The position numbers and the translations under genes were made by a program. From a virus: DNA of 58,031 nucleotides. Each line of letters begins with the position of its first letter. Position 1 is the stretch's first letter. Shown in pieces: positions 30,755 through 37,649 of this stretch. Under the pieces are notes generated by a model. It ran no database searches. It was not told the DNA's origin and saw only the letters and a program-made list of their open reading frames with translations. The stretch covers positions 1 through 58,031 of the IMG/VR virus record IMGVR_UViG_3300022074_000043. One strand, 5' to 3'.

Positions 30755-32212
30755 ATGGAATTTAACTACAAAACAAAACCGTATCAACACCAGCATGAAG
30801 CTTTGTTGAGAAGCTACGATAAGGTTAACTACGGTTACTTTATGGAGATGGGCTGTGGTAAATCGAAGGTACTCATCGACAACATGGTCTGGCTGTACGA
30901 ACAGGGCAAGATCGACACCGCCATCGTTGTCGCGCCCAAGGGTGTGTACAGAAACTGGCAGGTATCAGAAATACCGACTCACCTACCAACGGACGTTGAA
31001 CACGAGGTTTATGTTTGGACTCCGTCTCCAAACAAGACCCAAGCTGAACGCCTCAAGGCTGGGGTTGAAGAGCGTGATAAGCTCCGCATCCTGCTGGTTA
31101 ATGTTGAAGGATTTGCAACGCCGAAGGTCAGCAAATTTGTGGGTATGTTCATTCGCGGCGCGTCGTTCCTACTTGCGGTCGATGAATCAACAACTATTAA
31201 GAACCCCAAAGCCAAGCGGACTAAGGCTCTGGTTAGCCTTGGTCAAGAGGCATCGTATCGGCGTATACTTACAGGGTCGCCCGTTACGAAATCGCCGATG
31301 GATTTATACTCGCAATGTGCCTTCATGTCCAAACGACTACTGGGCTTTGAGTCCTACTACGCATTCCAAGGACGTTTTGCAATCACAAGAACACAGCGGA
31401 TGGGCGGTCACAGTTTTCAGCAAATCGTGGGATACAGAAATCTGGAAGAGCTTGCTACCAAGCTGGATACATTCTCGTATCGTGTAACAAAAGATCAGGC
31501 ACTGGATCTGCCAGACAAGATATACACAACCCGCGATGTGTCGCTGACCAAAGAGCAACACGACTATTACATATCCTTGAAAAATGCGGCTATCGCTTTG
31601 CTGGATGATGGTGAACTGGTAACAGCACCGTCTGTAATGACACAGATGCTGCGTCTACAGCAGGTGCTGTGCGGACACGTTATGTCGGACGACGGAGAAC
31701 TGATAGAGTTCCCAACTAAACGAATCGATGCGCTGATGGACACGATAGATGAGATGTCTGGCAAAATAATTATCTGGTCAAGGTTCCGGTACGACATCAA
31801 GAACATAGCCGCCAAGATAGCCAAGGTTCACGGTTCAAGTTCCGTGGTCACATACTTCGGAGATACTTCGGACGATGACAGACAAACGGCAGTTCGCAGG
31901 TTCCAGTTTGAAGATGCGAGGTTCTTTGTGGCAAACCCTCAGACCGCAGGCTATGGCCTGACGCTGACTGCTGCAACCAACGTGATCTATTACGCTAATG
32001 ATTTTAACCTAGAAACACGGGTGCAGTCGGAAGATAGAGCGCACCGTATTGGTCAGGACAAGGCAGTGACATATGTAGATTTGGTAAGTCGGTCTACTAT
32101 TGATGAGTATATAGTCAAGTCTCTTCGCAAGAAGATTGATCTGTCGGCGAAAACTCTTGGGGAAGAAGCTCGTCGGTGGTTAGAGCTAGCACCCCGCCGA
32201 AGTGACGGTTAG
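30755..32212 (+). CDS. SNF2/SF2-type DNA helicase
   Basis: 485 aa. Motif I FMEMGCGKSKVLIDNMVWLY (a GxGKS variant), Ia VVAPKGVYRNW, II LLAVDESTTIKNPKAKRTKA (DEST instead of DEAH), III LTGSPVTKSP, V GYGLTLTAATNVIYY and VI QSEDRAHRIGQDKAVTY. This is the layout of a phage SNF2-type translocase, as in HMO-2011-like phages, used in replication or recombination. GAAGGGG precedes the ATG. The stop overlaps a convergent nuclease gene by 98 bases. Confidence 0.88.
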   Translation: MEFNYKTKPYQHQHEALLRSYDKVNYGYFMEMGCGKSKVLIDNMVWLYEQGKIDTAIVVAPKGVYRNWQVSEIPTHLPTDVEHEVYVWTPSPNKTQAERLKAGVEERDKLRILLVNVEGFATPKVSKFVGMFIRGASFLLAVDESTTIKNPKAKRTKALVSLGQEASYRRILTGSPVTKSPMDLYSQCAFMSKRLLGFESYYAFQGRFAITRTQRMGGHSFQQIVGYRNLEELATKLDTFSYRVTKDQALDLPDKIYTTRDVSLTKEQHDYYISLKNAAIALLDDGELVTAPSVMTQMLRLQQVLCGHVMSDDGELIEFPTKRIDALMDTIDEMSGKIIIWSRFRYDIKNIAAKIAKVHGSSSVVTYFGDTSDDDRQTAVRRFQFEDARFFVANPQTAGYGLTLTAATNVIYYANDFNLETRVQSEDRAHRIGQDKAVTYVDLVSRSTIDEYIVKSLRKKIDLSAKTLGEEARRWLELAPRRSDG

Positions 32213-32534
32213 CGACACGTTGTAGGTCTGGATTTTTGGAGAATTGATGAGGGTAAAGATGACATTCGTTTGTAATTCGATCAACGTACAAGAGACGAAC
32301 TCCAAGTTTCTGCTGACCTTGTTTGAGAGTGCGGCTTATAACGGACCCGTCTTTCCGCCGACTTACAGTCTTCACATCGAAGAGATGGATTTCGCCTTTC
32401 GGAGTCAAGGCTATAAGATCCACTGGTCCCTGTTCGATAAAGGGAGAGTAGACGTAACAGCCGCGACCGATTAGCCAAGCGGCTGCGATGAGTTCAGATT
32501 GTTTACCATATGCGATGCGATGATCTGGTTTCAT
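32115..32534 (-). CDS. PD-(D/E)xK-type endonuclease, antisense to helicase end
   Basis: 139 aa from ATG at 32534. Core: HRIAYGKQSELIAAAWLIGR, GPVDLIALTPKGEIHLFDVK, TVSRRKDGSVISRTLKQGQQ; candidate residues Glu14, Asp39, Asp53 and Lys55 fit the PD-(D/E)xK plan of Hjc-like and related nucleases. On the opposite strand from the early operon, it ends inside the helicase gene (98-base convergent overlap). It may process replication or recombination intermediates; alternatively it is an anti-host nuclease. Confidence 0.65.
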   Translation of the reverse strand: MKPDHRIAYGKQSELIAAAWLIGRGCYVYSPFIEQGPVDLIALTPKGEIHLFDVKTVSRRKDGSVISRTLKQGQQKLGVRLLYVDRITNECHLYPHQFSKNPDLQRVANRHFGGVLALTTDELLPQEFSPTDQSSCEET

Positions 32535-32604
32535 TTGGTACTTGACTATCTTTTTAGTTATCAGATAAGGTAAGACTAGCAGATAAGAAATTAGGAGACA
32601 ATAG

Positions 32605-32757
32605 GTGGATACAGATAAGTGGAAATCAGTTGCAGTTTCAATTGACATATACAAATTATTGAAGGCAATGGCAGAGAAGAGCGACAGAAGTGTAAGCAAG
32701 CAGGTCGCGCACATTGTCAAGAAAGAATACGAAGCGGGTAAAAAAATATCCGCTTGA
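32605..32757 (+). CDS. Ribbon-helix-helix regulator (50 aa)
   Basis: GTG start at 32605 behind TTAGGAG. VDTDKWKSVAVSIDIYKLLK, AMAEKSDRSVSKQVAHIVKK: a beta strand (SVAVSIDIYK) then two helices separated by SDRSVSK, the Arc/MetJ ribbon-helix-helix fold. A promoter overlapped by an inverted repeat begins right at its stop codon, so it probably represses downstream genes or itself. Confidence 0.78.
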   Translation: MDTDKWKSVAVSIDIYKLLKAMAEKSDRSVSKQVAHIVKKEYEAGKKISA

Positions 32758-32785
32758 CACGGTGATCGCACTCTATAAGATCACC
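32754..32785 (+). promoter_or_regulatory. Promoter with overlapping palindromic operator
   Basis: TTGACA (32754-32759) overlaps the RHH stop codon; TAAGAT (32776-32781) after 16 bases is the best -10. The inverted repeat GGTGATC (32761-32767) and GATCACC (32779-32785), separated by 11 bases, covers the spacer and -10. A bound repressor would block RNA polymerase. It drives the replication genes from 32830. Confidence 0.65.
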
Positions 32786-32829
32786 ACCCACAGCCGAAGG
32801 GCTTAAACTTTAACAGAAGGAGAAGGAAG

Positions 32830-33393
32830 ATGGCTGATTGGTTCCAGCTACTAGACGAGGAAGTCGATGCCGATAAGTTCGACAATGTAGATACGAAAGG
32901 CGCGTCGCGTCTTTCAACTCTAATTCGTGAGTCTATCAAGGCTGACGAAGATATCGCTGCCGCAGAGCAGTATCTAAAAGATCTCAAGTACAAGAAGCGT
33001 AAGATCAACGAAGAAGATATCCCTGCCCTGATGCAAGAGATGGGTGTGGATAGTCTTGAAGTTGATGGCAACAAGATAAAGCTCCGTCAGTTTGTACACG
33101 CCCGTATTACGGACGACAAACGCGATGAAGCTTTTGCTTGGTTACGTTCTATTGGCGAAGGGGACATCATTAAGAATGATGTAACTGTGTCATTTAATAC
33201 CGGACAAGACAATGTGGTGGGGGCAGTCGTAGACGATTTGCGAACACAGGGTCTTGATCCAGTACAGAAGACTCACGTCCATCCACAGACGTTAAAGGCG
33301 TGGGTAAAAAACCGGATAGAGTCGGGAAACGATATCGACTTTGAAACATTCGGTGTGTTTGTAGGAACTGAAGCGAAGATAACTAGGAGCTAG
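32830..33393 (+). CDS. Replication-module protein, coiled coil
   Basis: 187 aa. Coiled-coil N-terminal half (IKADEDIAAAEQYLKDLKYK, KRKINEEDIPALMQEMGVDS), then a region with VDDLRTQGLDPVQKTHVHPQ and TLKAWVKNRIESGNDIDFET before GVFVGTEAKI. Proteins of this plan sit just upstream of the SSB-like gene in many phages; their role is unknown. Possible recombination partner. AGAAGGAG precedes the ATG. Not recognised to a named family. Confidence 0.7.
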   Translation: MADWFQLLDEEVDADKFDNVDTKGASRLSTLIRESIKADEDIAAAEQYLKDLKYKKRKINEEDIPALMQEMGVDSLEVDGNKIKLRQFVHARITDDKRDEAFAWLRSIGEGDIIKNDVTVSFNTGQDNVVGAVVDDLRTQGLDPVQKTHVHPQTLKAWVKNRIESGNDIDFETFGVFVGTEAKITRS

Positions 33394-33400
33394 AAAGAAG

Positions 33401-34201
33401 ATGGCTGAAACAGCAGTAGCAGAAAAAAAGTCCACGGCTGTGGCAAATATAATTGACGATCTGTACGCGAGTGCAGGTGAAGGTCTGGAGAATGTAACCG
33501 CAGAAGATATGCAGATTCCTTTTCTGCGTATCCTGCAACCTCTGTCACCGCAGTTGAACAAGCAGGACTCAAAGCACATCAAAGGTGCTTCGGGTGGTGA
33601 CCTGTTTAATACTGTGACTGGTGACTTTTGGGATTCGGAGGAAGGCGTGAACGTAATCCCGTGCGCCTACACCATGAAGTATCTGGAGTTCCAGCTACGC
33701 GAAAATGGTGGTGGGTTTATGGGTGAACTGGATCCAAATAGCCCTGACATCCGTAGCACGGAACGTGTCGGTGCTAACGAAATGTTACCATCTGGTAACG
33801 AACTCGTGAGGTCGGCGCAGTTCTTGGTGCTGGCATTCGGTGAAGGCGGTGTACCGCACCAGATGATATGCGATATGAAGAAGACTCAGATGAAGATCGC
33901 CAAGCAGTGGAATACCCGCCGCGCTGGCATGAAGATCATGCATCCAGAAAAGGGTTTGTTCACACCACCTATGTGGGCCACTGTGTGGAAGCTGACCTCT
34001 GTGCAGGAGAGTAACGACAAAGGTTCGTGGTTCAACTACCAGATAGCGCAGGGCGATATCCAGAAGGTAGATCCTGCTATCGTAACCCAAGCCCGTGACT
34101 TGTATAACCAGTTTAAGAAGGGCGAGATCAAGACAGCCGCAGGCACGGCTGATGAAATGAACCAGTCTACTTCGGACATTGGAGACGATGTACCGTTTTA
34201 A
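33401..34201 (+). CDS. SSB-like DNA-binding protein
   Basis: 266 aa. A basic-aromatic core (TMKYLEFQLRENGGGFMGEL, MKKTQMKIAKQWNTRRAGMK, PMWATVWKLTSVQESNDKGS) precedes an acidic linker and a C-terminal tip GDDVPF, which resembles the DDDIPF tip of bacterial SSB that binds many repair and replication proteins. The OB-like body is not conventional, so function is inferred from the tip, size and position before primase and polymerase. Confidence 0.72.
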   Translation: MAETAVAEKKSTAVANIIDDLYASAGEGLENVTAEDMQIPFLRILQPLSPQLNKQDSKHIKGASGGDLFNTVTGDFWDSEEGVNVIPCAYTMKYLEFQLRENGGGFMGELDPNSPDIRSTERVGANEMLPSGNELVRSAQFLVLAFGEGGVPHQMICDMKKTQMKIAKQWNTRRAGMKIMHPEKGLFTPPMWATVWKLTSVQESNDKGSWFNYQIAQGDIQKVDPAIVTQARDLYNQFKKGEIKTAAGTADEMNQSTSDIGDDVPF

Positions 34202-34202
34202 T

Positions 34203-34298
34203 TCGCGGACGTTATGAGCGCAGTCAGGGGATGCGTTAAGGTTGATTAGTTCCGCGATGGTGGCTAACAACACCGATTAAGCTAATCAACCACCCCTG
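34203..34298 (+). promoter_or_regulatory. Possible structured leader with pseudoknot
   Basis: Between the SSB-like and primase genes: GGTTGATTAG (34240-34249) pairs perfectly with CTAATCAACC (34282-34291), and CAGGGG (34225-34230) with CCCCTG (34293-34298) outside it. TCGCGGA (34203-34209), just after the SSB-like stop codon, is exactly complementary to TCCGCGA (34251-34257), which lies in the loop of the first stem, so a pseudoknot is possible. It ends 23 bases before the primase start. Not matched to a known riboswitch. Confidence 0.5.
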
Positions 34299-34321
34299 CA
34301 TAACCAACATGGGGCAGACCA

Positions 34322-35857
34322 ATGAACATAGATGAACAGTTCATGGCTGCGTTTGAAGGCTTCGGCGCGGCACATGGACAGACACAAATATCTGATGAAC
34401 GACGGGCTGGCAAACAGAAAGCCAAGTCGTACATCGTAAGGAAGCCACTAACATTAGATTTGATTCGGGCACACCTACAGGGGTTGAATGGTGTTGGATC
34501 TATTCCTATCAACGAACACAACAAGTGCAAGTTTGGCGCTCTTGATATTGACCAGTATCCTCTTGATCTGGTGGCAATAGACAAGAAGCTGCGGGGTATG
34601 GAAGTACCCTGCGTTGTATGTAGGAGTAAGTCCGGCGGTGCCCATATATTCTTTTTCTTTAGTGATTGGATTAGCGCAGGAGAGTTGCGTGACAAAGCGT
34701 CAGAGATTGCTGCCTATCTTGGATACGGTGGCTGTGAGATATTCCCAAAGCAAGAACAGATTCTTGTCGAGCGTGGCGATGTTGGTAACTTTATTAACCT
34801 TCCGTACTTTGATGCGGAACAGACTCTCCGCTACGCGATTGACGAAGATGGCGAACCCGCATCGTTAGAAAGATTCCTTGAACTTGTCAGTGCCAGATCT
34901 GTAAACCCAAATGTTTTTGTTGGTTTGACGTTTGGTGAACAGGTTGATGAGTTTGCGGAGTGGTCCCCCTGCCTGAACTGCATGTTCGGGCAGGGGATAC
35001 CTGAAGGTACGCGCAACACAGTTATGTTTGCGGCGGCAGTAGCATGTAAAAAAGAAAAGCCAGAAAGCTGGAAGCAGCGTCTGGAAGAAATCAACATGAA
35101 GTACTGCACCCCACCCTTGCCAGCTACAGAGATCGTGACGATTCAGCAGCAGCATGAAAAGAAAGAGTACGGCTTTCCGTGTGATCAAGAGCCACTGAAG
35201 TCGTTCTGCAACAAGAGTCTATGCAAGACAAAGAAGTATGGTATCGGGTCCAGCGTCACTAGCGTTGAGGTCACGGGTCTATGCGTCGTTAAGTCTGAGC
35301 CACCTGTGTGGTTCTGTGACGTAGGCGGGAAGCGTGTCGAGCTAACAACAGACGATCTACAAACACCACAGCGTTTTCAAAAGGCATGCATGGAACAAAT
35401 ACATATCATGCCACCAATGATGAAAATCGCTGACTGGCAAGTCATTGTGTCGGCAATGATGGAAGATATGAGTGAGATAGAAGTGCCGGAAGAACTGACA
35501 TACAAGGGTCAGTTCATGGATCTGCTTGAAGCGTTCTGTGACGGCAGAGTACAAGCACAGTCCGCTGAAGAGCTAGCACTGGGCAAGCCGTTCACTGATG
35601 ACGAAGAGGGCAAAACATTCTTCAAACTTGAAGCATTGATTAAGTATCTACGAAACAACAAGTTTGATAGCTACAGTCGTGGTCAGATACAGGAACGCCT
35701 GAAAGAATTAAATATTGATGGTACAGCCAATGGACAGAAAAGATTCAACACAAGCAGGGGAGACACTAAGCCTATGCGCGTGTGGTGGGTGCCATCATTC
35801 AGTACCGAGGTTCAAGTACCAAGGATCGATGTCGGGGAAAACGAGGTGCCATTCTAA
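34322..35857 (+). CDS. Archaeo-eukaryotic-type primase
   Basis: 511 aa. N-terminal AEP/TOTE-type primase: KFGALDIDQYPLDLVAIDKK holds the catalytic Asp pair, CVVCRSKSGGAHIFFFFSDW is the following strand, then EIFPKQEQILVERGDVGNFI and LPYFD. The C-terminal half has Cys groups (PCLNCMFGQGIPEGTRN, SFCNKSLCKTKKYGIG), likely zinc-binding. The end reads VGENEVPF, similar to the SSB-type tip of the upstream gene. It should make primers for the polymerase at 37639. The ATG follows GGGG, and the stop overlaps the next start (TAATG). Confidence 0.82.
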   Translation: MNIDEQFMAAFEGFGAAHGQTQISDERRAGKQKAKSYIVRKPLTLDLIRAHLQGLNGVGSIPINEHNKCKFGALDIDQYPLDLVAIDKKLRGMEVPCVVCRSKSGGAHIFFFFSDWISAGELRDKASEIAAYLGYGGCEIFPKQEQILVERGDVGNFINLPYFDAEQTLRYAIDEDGEPASLERFLELVSARSVNPNVFVGLTFGEQVDEFAEWSPCLNCMFGQGIPEGTRNTVMFAAAVACKKEKPESWKQRLEEINMKYCTPPLPATEIVTIQQQHEKKEYGFPCDQEPLKSFCNKSLCKTKKYGIGSSVTSVEVTGLCVVKSEPPVWFCDVGGKRVELTTDDLQTPQRFQKACMEQIHIMPPMMKIADWQVIVSAMMEDMSEIEVPEELTYKGQFMDLLEAFCDGRVQAQSAEELALGKPFTDDEEGKTFFKLEALIKYLRNNKFDSYSRGQIQERLKELNIDGTANGQKRFNTSRGDTKPMRVWWVPSFSTEVQVPRIDVGENEVPF

Positions 35858-37371
35858 TGGAAACTACAATCTTCGGACCACCCGGCACGGGTAAGACAAC
35901 CAGACTTATATCAATCGTGGAAGACGAACTGTCTCGCGGCACACCACCAGACAGGATTGCATTCGTTTCGTTTAGCCGGAAGGCCGCAGAAGAAGCGCGT
36001 AACCGTGCGGCAGAAAAGCTGAACATGGATGCAGAACAGATGGTGTGGTTTCGCACACTACACTCACTGGCCTTTAATTCGCTGGGACTGAATAGTCAGA
36101 AGGTGTTGAAGGATGCAGACTACACAAAGATAGGAAAGTATCTAGGGCTGGAGTTTTCTTCCAATTCGTCTGTAAAAATGTCTGACGGCATATTGTTTAC
36201 ACCGGGGCGTAGCGGTGATGCCTACTTGTCATTAGTTCAAATGGCGCGTGTCACAGGCAGAACATTAGAACAGCAGTTTTCTGTTACAGCAGACCGCAGG
36301 TTGCATTACCAGCAATTGAAGTTGGTGGATCAGGTATTGCGTGACTACAAAAAAGAAACAGGCAAGCTAGATTTTGTTGACATGATCGATGAGTTTGTAG
36401 CCGAGGGCCAAGGTCCGACGTTAGATGTCTTGATTGTAGACGAAGCACAGGACCTTGTACCTATGCAGTGGCGCATGGTTCACGATGTCCTAAAGAAAAA
36501 GGCCAAGCGTATTTATTACGCAGGCGATGATGATCAGTGCATTTATTCTTGGATGGGTGTGGACGTGGGAGACTTCTTGCAGTCGTCAGAAAATAAAATA
36601 GTATTGGATAAGTCATACAGGCTTCCCACGGCAGTGTATGACTTAGCAGATTCTCTTGTAAAACAAATAGATATACGACAGAAAAAAGTGTGGTCACCGA
36701 CCGATAAAACCGGGACAGTTGTCTGGCATCGTGATATCCTAGATGTGGACATTACAACTGGTGAGTGGCTAATCCTTGCTCGTACAAACTTTATCGCCAA
36801 CAGAATCGCAAATGACCTTAGAGAACAAGGGTTCCTGTATTGGCGCGAAGGATCCGGTTGGTCCATTTCCCCCAATGTGTTAACTGGTATTGAGGTATGG
36901 CTTAGACTATGCAAGAACAATCATTTGTCCGCAGCGGAACTGAAGAGTTTATCAACCCAATTAAATTCAACTGTTATCACAAAAGCTGGCAGAAAAAAAC
37001 TTGCAACCCTAGACCCCGAAGTAACCTACACGCTAACAGATATAAAGAACCTGTGCGAACTGAGTGCGACATCACAGATGCCGTGGCACGAAGTGTTGAA
37101 AGTGTCGGACAAGGAGCGGATCTACATTACTTCTGTACGGCGGATGGGCGAGTCTATCTTATCGGGCAAGCCGAGGATTCGGATATCGACGATTCACAAA
37201 GCCAAAGGTGGCGAGGCGGATAACGTCGCCCTACTTCTAGATTCATCACGAGCATGCGCTGAAAGCACCGATCAGGCGTCTGAGATACGGACGTTCTACG
37301 TCGGGCTTACTCGTGCCAAAAAAGCGCTACATATAGTCGAGTCACAATCACAGTATGGGTTTCAGTTATGA
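35857..37371 (+). CDS. UvrD/PcrA-like SF1 helicase
   Basis: From ATG at 35857, 504 aa. Motif I IFGPPGTGKTTRLISIVEDE, Ia IAFVSFSRKAAEEARNR, Ib FRTLHSLAFNSL, II DVLIVDEAQDLVPMQWR, III YYAGDDDQCIYSWMGVDVGD, IV LDKSYRLPTAVYDLAD, V STIHKAKGGEADNVALLLDS and VI TFYVGLTRAKKALHIV, all present. A superfamily 1 helicase for replication or repair. Coupled to the primase (TAATG) and to the next gene (ATGA). Length is shorter than UvrD, lacking the big 2B insertions. Confidence 0.9.
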   Translation: METTIFGPPGTGKTTRLISIVEDELSRGTPPDRIAFVSFSRKAAEEARNRAAEKLNMDAEQMVWFRTLHSLAFNSLGLNSQKVLKDADYTKIGKYLGLEFSSNSSVKMSDGILFTPGRSGDAYLSLVQMARVTGRTLEQQFSVTADRRLHYQQLKLVDQVLRDYKKETGKLDFVDMIDEFVAEGQGPTLDVLIVDEAQDLVPMQWRMVHDVLKKKAKRIYYAGDDDQCIYSWMGVDVGDFLQSSENKIVLDKSYRLPTAVYDLADSLVKQIDIRQKKVWSPTDKTGTVVWHRDILDVDITTGEWLILARTNFIANRIANDLREQGFLYWREGSGWSISPNVLTGIEVWLRLCKNNHLSAAELKSLSTQLNSTVITKAGRKKLATLDPEVTYTLTDIKNLCELSATSQMPWHEVLKVSDKERIYITSVRRMGESILSGKPRIRISTIHKAKGGEADNVALLLDSSRACAESTDQASEIRTFYVGLTRAKKALHIVESQSQYGFQL

Positions 37372-37649
37372 AAAGATCAGAAGTATTAGATACAGCTAAA
37401 GGTTACGTCACGCAGGATCGTGCGGCACAGCACGGTGACATGGAAGACAACTTTAAAAACATTGAAACCGTGTGGTATTGGTGGGATAGCATCAAGCCTG
37501 ACGATCTTCCGGTTGGTGCGGACTGTGCCGTAAAAATGACATTGTTGAAGATAGCTCGTATAGCATCGAACCCATATCATGCGGACAACTGGGTAGATGC
37601 TTGTGGATATTTAGCGTGTGGGGGTGAGGTGTCAACTGATGAAAGCTGA
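37368..37649 (+). CDS. DUF6378-like protein
   Basis: 93 aa: RSEVLDTAKGYVTQDRAAQH, GDMEDNFKNIETVWYWWDSI, CAVKMTLLKIARIASNPYHA, then DNWVDACGYLACGGEV. This is a common phage protein of unknown function (DUF6378) with the typical 'RxxxHGdmxxNF' and 'K-x-x-R-x-x-x-x-P-x-H-x-D-N-W-x-D' motifs. It may be a nucleotide-metabolism-like helical enzyme; MazG-type folds share this motif style. Starts within the helicase stop (ATGA). Confidence 0.8.
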   Translation: MKRSEVLDTAKGYVTQDRAAQHGDMEDNFKNIETVWYWWDSIKPDDLPVGADCAVKMTLLKIARIASNPYHADNWVDACGYLACGGEVSTDES

